This document shows, one piece after another, positions 43,512 to 51,273 of a stretch of DNA of 64,000 bases. How positions within the stretch are numbered: the first letter of the stretch is position 1; every line of letters begins with the position of its first letter. Under the pieces are notes generated by a model. It worked only from the letters and a program-made list of their open reading frames with translations, did not search any database and was not told the DNA's origin. Location of the stretch: the NCBI RefSeq assembly GCF_900116645.1, contig NZ_FPBO01000012.1, forward strand, positions 1 to 64,000, given 5' to 3'. This DNA is from Pseudoduganella namucuonensis. GTDB lineage: Bacteria > Pseudomonadota > Gammaproteobacteria > Burkholderiales > Burkholderiaceae_D. The translations under genes were made by a program, and so were the position numbers.

Positions 43512-44672
43512 TTGCTTAATTTCGACTTCTACAACCCCACCCAGATCCTGTTCGGCAAGGGCCAGATCGCCGCCATCACGCCGCTGATCCCGGCCGGCGC
43601 GCGCGTCATGATGCTGTACGGCGGCGGCAGCATCAAGCGCAACGGCGTCTACGACGAGGTGAAGGCGGCGCTGGGCGGCCACGCGGTGGTCGAATTCCCA
43701 GGCATCGAGCCGAATCCGCAATACGAGACGCTGATGAAGGCGGTCGAGATCGTGAAGGCCGAGCGGATCGACTTCCTGCTGGCGGTGGGCGGCGGCTCGG
43801 TCATCGACGGCACCAAGTTCATCGCGGCGGCGGCGCTGTTCGGCGACGCCGACCCGTGGCTGATCCTGGAAAAGGGCGGCCGCAACATCGCCGCCGCCCT
43901 GCCCTTCGGCAGCGTGCTGACCCTGCCCGCCACCGGCTCCGAGATGAACAGCGCCAGCGTCATCACGCGCGCCGCCACGCAGGAAAAGCGCCCGTTCGCC
44001 AACCGCCTGGTGTTCCCCAAATTCTCGGTGCTCGACCCCTCCACCACCTTCACGCTGCCGCTGCGCCAGGTCGGCAACGGCGTGGTCGACGCCTTCGTGC
44101 ACGTGATGGAACAGTACATGACCCACCCCGTCAACGCGCCGGTGCAGGACCGCTGGGCCGAGGGCCTGCTGCTGACGCTGATCGAAGAGGGCCCGAAAAC
44201 GCTGAGCGAGCCGGACAACCTGGACGTGCGCGCCAACATCATGTGGACCGCGACGATGGCGCTGAACGGCGTGATCGGCGTGGGCGTGCCGCAGGACTGG
44301 TCCACGCACATGATCGGCCACGAACTGACCGCGCTCTACCACCTGGACCACGCGCAGACGCTGGCGGTGGTCTTGCCGGGCATGCTCACGGTGCGCAGGG
44401 AGGCCAAGCGCGCCAAGCTGCTGCAATACGCCGCGCGCGTGTGGGGCCTGGTTGAAGGCGACGAGGACGGCCGCATCGACGCCGCGATCGAGCGCACCCG
44501 CGCCTTCTTCGAACAGATGGGCGTGAAGACCCGCCTGTCCGGCTACGGCCTGGACGCCGGCGCGATCGACGCCGTGGTGAACCGGCTGGAGGCGCACAAG
44601 CTGGTCAAGCTCGGCGAGCACCGCGACGTCGACGCCGCCGCCAGCCGCGCCGCCCTCCAACTCAGCCTGTAA
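43512..44672 (+). CDS. yqhD: Iron-containing alcohol dehydrogenase, YqhD-like
   Basis: A 386-residue group III alcohol dehydrogenase. It starts LNFDFYNPTQILFGKGQI like Escherichia coli YqhD and has the NADPH-binding GGGSVIDGTKF, GSEMNSASVITR and metal-ligand regions GNGVVDAFVHVMEQY (Asp, His) and DWSTHMIGHELTALYHLDHAQ (His residues). Length matches YqhD (387). It reduces aldehydes, including toxic ones, with NADPH. TTG 43512 is preferred over an ATG at 43482 because the protein then begins exactly like YqhD. A GATAAT-like box lies upstream. Confidence 0.9.
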   Translation: MLNFDFYNPTQILFGKGQIAAITPLIPAGARVMMLYGGGSIKRNGVYDEVKAALGGHAVVEFPGIEPNPQYETLMKAVEIVKAERIDFLLAVGGGSVIDGTKFIAAAALFGDADPWLILEKGGRNIAAALPFGSVLTLPATGSEMNSASVITRAATQEKRPFANRLVFPKFSVLDPSTTFTLPLRQVGNGVVDAFVHVMEQYMTHPVNAPVQDRWAEGLLLTLIEEGPKTLSEPDNLDVRANIMWTATMALNGVIGVGVPQDWSTHMIGHELTALYHLDHAQTLAVVLPGMLTVRREAKRAKLLQYAARVWGLVEGDEDGRIDAAIERTRAFFEQMGVKTRLSGYGLDAGAIDAVVNRLEAHKLVKLGEHRDVDAAASRAALQLSL

Positions 44673-44692
44673 CTTTCCCGCCACCAAAAATA

Positions 44693-44852
44693 GCCCAGGG
44701 CGGTTTTTCCCCCTCCGCAATATACGCCCAGGGCCATTTTTCCCGCGCGGCAAGCGCTTCGCTCCGACGTCGCCCCGAAACGCCCGCATAACGCGTGAAA
44801 AGCGCCCAGGGCCAATATTCCCTATGGTGAATAATGGCCCTGGGCGCTTTTT
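44693..44852. repeat. GCCCAGGGC repeat cluster ending in a bidirectional terminator hairpin
   Basis: GCCCAGGGC occurs at 44693-44701, 44726-44734 and 44804-44812, the first two each followed by a T-run within a few bases. The reverse complement GCCCTGGGC at 44837-44845 pairs with the third copy to form a long stem (AAAAGCGCCCAGGGCCA ... TGGCCCTGGGCGCTTTTT). The hairpin with A and T tracts on either side can terminate yqhD and shields the riboswitch region. Confidence 0.7.
44799..44852 (+). terminator. Intrinsic terminator behind yqhD
   Basis: Stem arms GCGCCCAGGGCCA and TGGCCCTGGGCGC with a 20-25 base loop, followed by five Ts at 44848-44852; the A-rich left flank makes it potentially bidirectional. 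Confidence 0.75.
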
Positions 44853-44871
44853 GTGGTTGTGATACACTTGC

Positions 44872-44957
44872 CGCTTCGCTAGGGGTCCTGGACATGCGTT
44901 GTCCGGGTGAGAGATACCCTTCGTACCTGATCTGGATAATGCCAGCGAAGGAAAGCG
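44872..44957 (+). ncRNA. TPP riboswitch (THI element)
   Basis: The conserved thiamine pyrophosphate aptamer is clear. P1 is CGCTT (44872-44876) with AAGCG (44953-44957). The pyrimidine-binding side is GGGGTCC ... GGGTGAGAGATACCC and the pyrophosphate-binding side is ACCTGATCTGGATAATGCCAGCGAAGGAA, matching the family almost base for base. It precedes the TonB receptor gene by 63 bases, so expression should fall when TPP is abundant. Confidence 0.95.
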
Positions 44958-44992
44958 CAAAGTTGTTTCCCCTCCTTTGTTCCCTTCCCGTT

Positions 44993-45016
44993 GGCTCCCG
45001 TTTTTCTTAAAGAGCC
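44993..45016 (+). promoter_or_regulatory. Likely expression platform of the TPP riboswitch
   Basis: GGCTC (44993-44997) can pair with GAGCC (45012-45016), placing the purine-rich AAAGAG ribosome binding site of the receptor gene inside a hairpin. This suggests control of translation initiation, the usual mode in proteobacterial TPP switches. No terminator with a T-run precedes the gene apart from a TTTTT in the loop. Confidence 0.45.
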
Positions 45017-45020
45017 CGTT

Positions 45021-47132
45021 ATGTCCATTCGTAATTTCGCAGTTTCCGCGATCGCCCTGGCGATCTCACAGGCGTTCGCGCCGGCCGCTTGCGCCGACGA
45101 CGCGCCCGCCGACACCACCATGACCGAGGTGGTCATCACCGGCGCCCGCAGCGCCAACGCGAACCGCTCGTCCGTCGCCGGTTTCACGGACATGCCGCTG
45201 CTGCTGACCCCCGCCTCCGTCACCGTGCTGTCGCGCGAACGCATGCAGGAGCTGAACATCCGCTCGACCACCGACGCCGCCAAGTTCGACGCCAGCATCA
45301 GCGACGCCTACAACGCGGTCGGCTACGCCGAGCAGTTCTCCATCCGCGGCTTCAAACTGAACAACGCCAGCAGCTACCGCAAGGACGGCCTGGCCATCTC
45401 GGGCGACACCCAGATCCCGCTGGAGAACAAGGAGGCCATCGAGGTGCTCAAGGGCCTGGCCGGCCTGCAATCGGGCCTGGCGGCGCCGGGCGGCATCGTC
45501 AACTACATCACCAAGCGCCCCACCGACACCGCGCTGCGCAGCGTGACCGTGGAGGCCTCCGAGCGCGGCACGCTGCTGGGCCACGTGGACCTGGGCGGCC
45601 GCTTCGGCGATTCCCGCTTCGGCTACCGCATCAACGCGGCCGGCGAACGCCTGCGCTCCTACATCAAGGGCGCGGACGGCCACCGCAACTTCGTCTCGGC
45701 CGCCTTCGACTGGCAGATCTCGCCCCAGGCGCTGCTGCAGATCGACGGCGACTACCAGAAGAAATCGCAGCTGTCGGCGCCCGGCTTCCAGCTGATTAAC
45801 AACGTCACCCTGCCCAACGTGGCGGCGGACACCATGCTGAACGACCAGCCATGGGCCAAGCCGGTCGAGACCGAAAGCAGCAACCTGGGCGCGCGCTTCC
45901 TGTACCAGTTCAACAGCGACTGGAACGCCACCGTGTCGGCCAACCGCCATTCCTTCAAGCGCGACGATTACACCGCCTTCCCCTACGGCTGCGGCGCGCA
46001 GGACCTGTATCCCGGCTTCTGCGCCAACGGCGACTACGACGTCTACGATTACCGCAGCCTGGGCGAGGCCAAGAGGCCGCAGGCGCTGCAGGCCATGGTG
46101 CAGGGCAAATTCGCCACCGGCGCCTTCCAGCACGCGGCCACCTTCGGCTATTCCTACTTCAAGAACAGCGAGCGCTGGGGCGACTACGTGTATGACTGGG
46201 CCGGCGTGAGCAACATCTACCGCCCTGTGGCGGTGGCGCCGTCCACCGGCGTCACCGGCGCCGCGTCCGAGCGCCGCAACGACCATGAACGCGCCGTCTT
46301 CGTGCAGGACGTGGTGGGCCTGACCGACCAGCTGAAGCTGCACGCCGGCGTGCGCCACGCGCAGGTCGAGCGCAACGAGGCGGGTGTCGAACCCTCCGAC
46401 CAGGGCTTCCTGCTGCCCAACGTGTCGCTGGTGTTCTCGCCGAAAGCCAACGTGTCGGCCTACGCCAGCTGGGCCAAGGGCCTGGAGCACGGCGGCATCG
46501 CGCCCATGCAGACCACCAACGAGAACCGCGCCCTGTCGGCCTCCGTGTCCAAGCAGATCGAGCTGGGCGTGAAGGCCGACGTGCACAAGGACCTGAGCCT
46601 GGCCATGGCCGTGTTCCAGATCCGCCAGGGCTTGGAATACACCGACGCCGCCAACACCTTCGTGCGCAACGGCCAGCGCCAGCACCGCGGCCTGGAGATG
46701 ACGGCCCAGGGCAAGGTGGCGCGCGACCTGAACATCGCCTTCACCGCGATGGCGCTGGACACCGAGCAAAGCGGCACCGGCCAGGCCGCCATGGACGGCA
46801 AGCGCGTGACCAACGTGCCGAAGTTCAAATCGTCCGTGTACGCCGAGTACGCGCTGCCGCAAGTGGCGGGCCTGAAGGTGAACGCGAACGTGCAGTACGC
46901 CAGCCGCAAGGCCTTCGATCCCGAGAACACCACCTTCGTGCCTGGCTACAGCGTGGTGAACATGGGGGCGTCGTACTCGGCGAAGTTCGGCGCCACGGCC
47001 GCCGTGTTCCGCGCGCAGGTGTACAACGTCACCAACAAGTTCTACTGGCGCGACGTGACGCCTGACCTGGGCGGCTACCTGTTCCCCGGCGCCGAGCGCA
47101 CCGTCAAGCTGTCCGCCCAGCTGGACTTCTGA
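45021..47132 (+). CDS. TonB-dependent outer-membrane receptor under TPP control (probable thiamine uptake)
   Basis: A 703-residue receptor with signal peptide (to about residue 25), plug domain (about 45-160: TEVVITGARSANANR, MQELNIRSTTDAAKF, EAIEVLKGLAGLQSGLAAPGGIVNYITKRPT) and a 22-strand-type barrel ending in Phe (SAQLDF), the barrel-assembly signal. By sequence it belongs with siderophore-type receptors, but the TPP riboswitch directly upstream argues that it imports thiamine or a precursor; THI-regulated receptors are known from comparative genomics. It converges on a PnuC/PnuT-like transporter operon. Confidence 0.93.
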   Translation: MSIRNFAVSAIALAISQAFAPAACADDAPADTTMTEVVITGARSANANRSSVAGFTDMPLLLTPASVTVLSRERMQELNIRSTTDAAKFDASISDAYNAVGYAEQFSIRGFKLNNASSYRKDGLAISGDTQIPLENKEAIEVLKGLAGLQSGLAAPGGIVNYITKRPTDTALRSVTVEASERGTLLGHVDLGGRFGDSRFGYRINAAGERLRSYIKGADGHRNFVSAAFDWQISPQALLQIDGDYQKKSQLSAPGFQLINNVTLPNVAADTMLNDQPWAKPVETESSNLGARFLYQFNSDWNATVSANRHSFKRDDYTAFPYGCGAQDLYPGFCANGDYDVYDYRSLGEAKRPQALQAMVQGKFATGAFQHAATFGYSYFKNSERWGDYVYDWAGVSNIYRPVAVAPSTGVTGAASERRNDHERAVFVQDVVGLTDQLKLHAGVRHAQVERNEAGVEPSDQGFLLPNVSLVFSPKANVSAYASWAKGLEHGGIAPMQTTNENRALSASVSKQIELGVKADVHKDLSLAMAVFQIRQGLEYTDAANTFVRNGQRQHRGLEMTAQGKVARDLNIAFTAMALDTEQSGTGQAAMDGKRVTNVPKFKSSVYAEYALPQVAGLKVNANVQYASRKAFDPENTTFVPGYSVVNMGASYSAKFGATAAVFRAQVYNVTNKFYWRDVTPDLGGYLFPGAERTVKLSAQLDF

Positions 47133-47846
47133 TCAGAACAGGTACTGGACCCGCATGGTGAAACTCTTCGCCGCGCGGGCCGAGTTTTTCCCGATCAGCC
47201 AGGCCGCCTCGTATTTGACGGCCTGGCCCCGCCCCAGGTCGCGCGCGCCGAACAAGGCCGGCCCGGCGCGATGCGACTGCCGGCTGCGCGGCAGCCAGTC
47301 GTTCCACTTCCCCAGCTCCCCGAAGCCCTGCAGTCCCGGTTCCAGCCAGCTTTTCCAGCGCTGCTTGACCTGCCACTGGTACACCATCTCCGTGTCGTTG
47401 CTCCTGCCGTTGCGGAAATCGCGCTGGAGGAACAGATTGAAGTTGAATTGGGTGCGGTGGTACTCGGTCTGCAGCACGGGGCCGATCTCGGCGCCGTAGC
47501 CATTGCCGGGGCTACGCTGGATGTCCGTGTGCAGCGCCAGATCGAAGGGGTATTGGCCTTGCGTGAGCAGGTAGTCGTTCTGCCACGCCACGCCCGCGAG
47601 CTTGCTGTCGCGGCCATGCGGTCGCCTCCACACGGCGTACAGCTCCGTGTACCAGCGCGACGTGACACCGTAGCCATAGCCGATTTCGGGCGAGGAGGTG
47701 CTGGAGGAATGCTTGTAGTCCGCGTTCCAGTATTTGTAGTCGATGGAGCGCTGGCCCTCGACGTCGTAAGTGCTGACCAGGTAGTAGCCGGTGGCCGCGC
47801 AGGCGAACTGCGGCGACAGGGCGGCCAGGACGATGAGCTTTTTCAT
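47133..47846 (-). CDS. Small outer-membrane beta-barrel protein in the PnuC/kinase operon
   Basis: A 237-residue protein with signal peptide (MKKLIVLAALSPQFACA) and alternating strands rich in Tyr, Trp and charged turns, ending RVQYLF with the terminal Phe expected of outer-membrane barrels. Its ATG overlaps the kinase stop (ATGA), so it is translated with the kinase. It could be a pore or channel helping uptake of the same compound as the TonB receptor, whose stop codon it meets back to back. Family not recognised with certainty. Confidence 0.75.
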   Translation of the reverse strand: MKKLIVLAALSPQFACAATGYYLVSTYDVEGQRSIDYKYWNADYKHSSSTSSPEIGYGYGVTSRWYTELYAVWRRPHGRDSKLAGVAWQNDYLLTQGQYPFDLALHTDIQRSPGNGYGAEIGPVLQTEYHRTQFNFNLFLQRDFRNGRSNDTEMVYQWQVKQRWKSWLEPGLQGFGELGKWNDWLPRSRQSHRAGPALFGARDLGRGQAVKYEAAWLIGKNSARAAKSFTMRVQYLF

Positions 47847-48376
47847 CCTCCCAATGTAGCAGGCCTTCCCAGCAATTGCTCGACTTTCAGCAAACGCTCG
47901 GCGGCCGGACCGCTGACCACCGTGTAGGCGATGCCGCGCGCCGCCAGCTCCTCGAGCAGCAGGCCGGTGACGGCGCCGCTGACGTCCGTCTCCTCGCGGT
48001 GCAGGCCGTCCGGCACCCAGGGCAGCTCCGGCGCGCACACCAGCGTGTGGTCGTAGCCGTGGCCGCGCGCCAGCCGTTCCAGCTCCGGGTCGATGCCGCC
48101 GAAGTACTGGCGGCTGTACACCGCCGTCATCAGGGGCGTGGTGTCGCAGAACAGATAGCCGCGCGCCGCCGGCAGCGCCGCCGCCTCCCGCGCCACCTGG
48201 GTGCGGGCGATGTGGATCTGGTCCGCCGCCACCGGCAGGCGGCCCGCCGTGTCGACGAATTCGCGCAGGTATTCGGGCACCCAGATGGTGCCGTAGTGGC
48301 GCGCCAGGCGCGCCGCCAGCGTGGTCTTGCCGGCCGACGCGGAGCCCAGGATGGCGACGCGCAGCGCGCGCGTCAT
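47843..48376 (-). CDS. NadR-like P-loop kinase (AAA_28), putative vitamin kinase
   Basis: A 177-residue P-loop protein: Walker A GSASAGKTTLAARLARHYG, then WVPEYLREFVDTAGR, the Walker B-like LFCDTTPLMTAVYS and the VPDGLHREE lid region. This is the ribosylnicotinamide-kinase-type domain of NadR without the nucleotidyltransferase domain. The ATG overlaps the stop of the PnuC-like gene. It probably traps the transported vitamin by phosphorylation. NR is the known substrate of the family; given the nearby TPP switch, thiamine is a real alternative. Confidence 0.85.
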   Translation of the reverse strand: MTRALRVAILGSASAGKTTLAARLARHYGTIWVPEYLREFVDTAGRLPVAADQIHIARTQVAREAAALPAARGYLFCDTTPLMTAVYSRQYFGGIDPELERLARGHGYDHTLVCAPELPWVPDGLHREETDVSGAVTGLLLEELAARGIAYTVVSGPAAERLLKVEQLLGRPATLGG

Positions 48377-48996
48377 TTCAAGACCACGGCCTCGGCGCCG
48401 TCGCCCTCGCCGTCCATGGATTTGCGCCACGCGAACAGGCCGGCGATCGCCATCAGCACGAACATGCCGTACAGGACGGCCGTGAGCATCAGGTTCTTGT
48501 GGATGTAGAGCGCGACGTAGACCACGTCCACGATGATCCAGACGTGCCAGTTCTCGACCTTTTTACGCGACAGCAGCACCTGGCCCACCAGGCTGCCGGC
48601 GGTGAGGAAGCCGTCCATCCTCGGCACGTCGGTGTCGGTGAACGCGCGCAGGAACCAGGCCAGCAGCACGAAACCGGCCAGCCAGGCGACGGCGGCGATG
48701 GCGACGCCGCGCCTGTCCAGCTCCGTGACGGCCAGCTTGTCGTGCGCGGCGCTGCCATGCAGCCACTGGTACCAGCCCCAGAACGACACGCTGATGAACA
48801 CCAGTTGCAGCGCCATGTCGCCGTACAGGCGCGCGCCGTAGAACACCACCCCGTAGGTGGCGGACGACAGGATGGCGAACAGCCAGGCCCAGTGGTTCTG
48901 GCGGATGTTGAGCAGCACGGTGGCCACCGACAGCAGGAAGGACAGCAGTTCCAGCGGCGTGGTGGCGAGGCCGAAAAGGTTCAGGGTTTCGTTCAT
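48373..48996 (-). CDS. PnuC-family vitamin transporter (PnuC or PnuT)
   Basis: A 207-residue inner-membrane protein with about seven to eight helices. Family blocks: TPLELLSFLLSVATVLLNIRQN, FAILSSATYGVVFYGARLYGD, VFISVSFWGWYQWLHGS (the W-W motif of the binding site), and NWHVWIIVDVVYVALYIHKNL. PnuC carries nicotinamide riboside and PnuT thiamine by facilitated diffusion driven by phosphorylation inside. The next gene is a kinase, and a TPP-controlled receptor converges on this operon, favouring PnuT. Ribosome binding site is weak. Located 45 bases behind the S46 peptidase gene. Confidence 0.9.
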   Translation of the reverse strand: MNETLNLFGLATTPLELLSFLLSVATVLLNIRQNHWAWLFAILSSATYGVVFYGARLYGDMALQLVFISVSFWGWYQWLHGSAAHDKLAVTELDRRGVAIAAVAWLAGFVLLAWFLRAFTDTDVPRMDGFLTAGSLVGQVLLSRKKVENWHVWIIVDVVYVALYIHKNLMLTAVLYGMFVLMAIAGLFAWRKSMDGEGDGAEAVVLK

Positions 48997-49041
48997 GGCA
49001 AGGCGTTTCAGACGTGACCCGGGATTATGAGGCAAAAACGC

Positions 49042-51192
49042 CTAACGCTTCGGATACTTGATGGTCATTTCCCTCAGCAGGTTATCGGCGCCGTCCACTT
49101 CCTTCATCACCCACAGCATATAGCGGATATCCAGGTGGATGGCGCGGGTGATGGCGGTGTCGAAATACCAGTCCTTGGTGATCGATTCATACGTGGAATC
49201 GAAGTTCAGGCCCACCAGTTCGCCGCGCTTGTTCATCACCGCGGAACCGGAGTTGCCGCCGGTGGTGTCGGCCGTGGTCAGGAAGTTCACCGGCACGGTG
49301 CCCAGCACCGGGTCCTTGAACTGGCCGTAGCGCCTGGCCTTGACCGCGTCCACCAGCTTTTGCGGCGCGATGAACGGCTCCTTGCCGGTGTGTTTCTCGA
49401 CGATGCCCTCGGCCGTCGTGAACGGGCCCTTGGTGAGGCCGTCCCTCGGCGAGTACGGCGCCACGGTGCCGTAGGTGACGCGCAGCGTGTAGTTGGCGTC
49501 CGGGTAGACCGGCTTGCCCTGCGACTTCTTCCACGCGATCACGGCGCCCATGTATTGCGGGATCACGCGTTCCAGGTTGCCGTCCACCTCCATGCGCCGC
49601 TCCTCCAGCGACATGGCCACGCCATGCAGGCCGACGGCCAGCTTGACGAAGGCGTCGTCCGAGGCGGCGAAAGCGGCGGCGTCCCTGTCCATCAGCGCCA
49701 GGCGCTCGGCGGTCTGCCCCAGCCGCGTCTTCGCGTACAGCGCCGGCACGCCGGCCGCCGCGGGCAGCAGCGCGTCCAGGCCCTGCGGGTGCGAGGCGGC
49801 GGCCAGCGCGGCGTAGCGGCGCAGGCCGGCGGCGTAGCGCGCCTCGTCCACGCCGGCGGCGAAGGATTGCTCCATGCGCGTCTGCGCGGCCTTGATGAAG
49901 CTCACGTCGCGTTCCTGGAAGCCGGCCTTGCGCTCCGCGTTCGGCTTGGCGCGCTCCAGCGCCAGGCGGTGCAGCTTCATGGCGCTCTTCAGCAGGTCGC
50001 TGTTGGTGGCCACGCTCCAGGCGAATTCCTCGTCGGCCAGCGCCATGTCGGCGGCGATGGCGGCGTCCAGTTCGGCCAGCATGGTGGGCGAGACGTTGGC
50101 CTGCCTGCCGTACCAGGCGCGGAATTCGGCGTCCTGCGCGTCCTTCACGGCGGCCAGGTCCTTGCGCGCGAAGCCGTCCAGCAGGCCCAGCGTCTTCTTC
50201 ATGCGGTTGTTGATGGTCTTGACCTCGCTGGCGTAGCGCACCTCGCCCGCCGCGTCGCCCCTGGTGGCGGCGGCGATGGTGTCCAGGTCGGCCTGGTATT
50301 CGGCCGCCAGCAGCGGGTAGGCGCGGTCGCGCGCGTGGCGGATCTCAACCGGCAGCTTGTAGCGGCTGGTCTTGCCGGGGTAGCCGGCCAGCAGGATGGG
50401 ATCGCCGTTCTTCAGGCCCTCGGCCGACACCGCCAGGTAGTCCCTGGAGTGGTAGGGCACGTTGTCCGGCGACGGGTCGGCCGGGCGGCCGTCCTTGCCC
50501 ACGTAGGCGCGCAGGAAGGAATAGTCGCCGGTGTGGCGCGGCCACTCGTAGTTGTCGATGTCGCCGCCGTAGTTGCCGATCTTGTCGGACGGCGCGTACA
50601 CCAGGCGCACATCCCGTATCATCATCTGGCGGATGCGGTAGTACTCGGCGCCGCGATGGAAGCTGGGCACGGAGCAGCGGTACATCTTGTCGGTCTCGCA
50701 CTCGGCGATCAGCGCCTTGATGCGCTTCTGGGCCAGTTCGTGGCGGGCCTTCCCGCTCATCGCCTTGCCATCCGCCCCGCCCATGCCCTCCAGCACGCGG
50801 GCGCTGACGTTTTCCACCTTGTCGGTCACGTAGACCAGCATGTTCGGGCCGGCCGGCAGTTCCTGTTCGCGCGTCTTCGCCAGGAAGCCGTCGGCGATGT
50901 AGTTGCGCTCGGGCGTGGCGTTGCGCTGGATGGCGCCGTAGGCGCAGTGGTGGTTGGTGACCACCAGGCCGTGCGGCGACACGAAGGACGCCGAGCAGCC
51001 GGGCGTGGCGACGATGGCGCTCATAGGATGCTTGGCCAGGTCGGCCAGTTGTTCGGCCGGTATGGCGATGCCGACGCGTTTCAGTTCGGCTTTGAGCTGA
51101 GGCAGCTGGTGTGGCTGCCACTGGCCTTCGTCGGCGCTGGTGGCGCCGCACACGGCCAGCAAGGCGGCCGGAAGAACGAGTGATTTGTGCAA
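49042..51192 (-). CDS. S46-family dipeptidyl-peptidase (DPP7-like)
   Basis: A 716-residue periplasmic serine peptidase with signal peptide (MHKSLVLPAALLAVCGATSA). Catalytic His lies in VVTNHHCAYGA (residues 81/82), catalytic Ser in TTGGNSGSAV (Ser648). The residue 18 positions after it, which decides specificity in DPP11 (Arg) and DPP7 (Gly), is Ser666 in NFDSTYE. So acidic specificity of the DPP11 type is unlikely. Start TTG 51192 with AGGGG six bases upstream; a TATACT box lies at 51222-51227. It releases dipeptides for import, useful for a proteolytic lifestyle. Confidence 0.92.
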   Translation of the reverse strand: MHKSLVLPAALLAVCGATSADEGQWQPHQLPQLKAELKRVGIAIPAEQLADLAKHPMSAIVATPGCSASFVSPHGLVVTNHHCAYGAIQRNATPERNYIADGFLAKTREQELPAGPNMLVYVTDKVENVSARVLEGMGGADGKAMSGKARHELAQKRIKALIAECETDKMYRCSVPSFHRGAEYYRIRQMMIRDVRLVYAPSDKIGNYGGDIDNYEWPRHTGDYSFLRAYVGKDGRPADPSPDNVPYHSRDYLAVSAEGLKNGDPILLAGYPGKTSRYKLPVEIRHARDRAYPLLAAEYQADLDTIAAATRGDAAGEVRYASEVKTINNRMKKTLGLLDGFARKDLAAVKDAQDAEFRAWYGRQANVSPTMLAELDAAIAADMALADEEFAWSVATNSDLLKSAMKLHRLALERAKPNAERKAGFQERDVSFIKAAQTRMEQSFAAGVDEARYAAGLRRYAALAAASHPQGLDALLPAAAGVPALYAKTRLGQTAERLALMDRDAAAFAASDDAFVKLAVGLHGVAMSLEERRMEVDGNLERVIPQYMGAVIAWKKSQGKPVYPDANYTLRVTYGTVAPYSPRDGLTKGPFTTAEGIVEKHTGKEPFIAPQKLVDAVKARRYGQFKDPVLGTVPVNFLTTADTTGGNSGSAVMNKRGELVGLNFDSTYESITKDWYFDTAITRAIHLDIRYMLWVMKEVDGADNLLREMTIKYPKR

Positions 51193-51273
51193 GATGATCC
51201 CCTGATGATAAAAGCACCGGCAGTATAGTGCCTGCGCCGCCGGGTGTCGTGCCCTTCCAGGCAACCATGCCAT

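Noticed and set aside
48373..48996. Confident naming of the carrier as pnuC (nicotinamide riboside) or pnuT (thiamine)
   Set aside because: The sequence motifs fit both; only the TPP switch on the neighbouring receptor favours thiamine, so no symbol was given.
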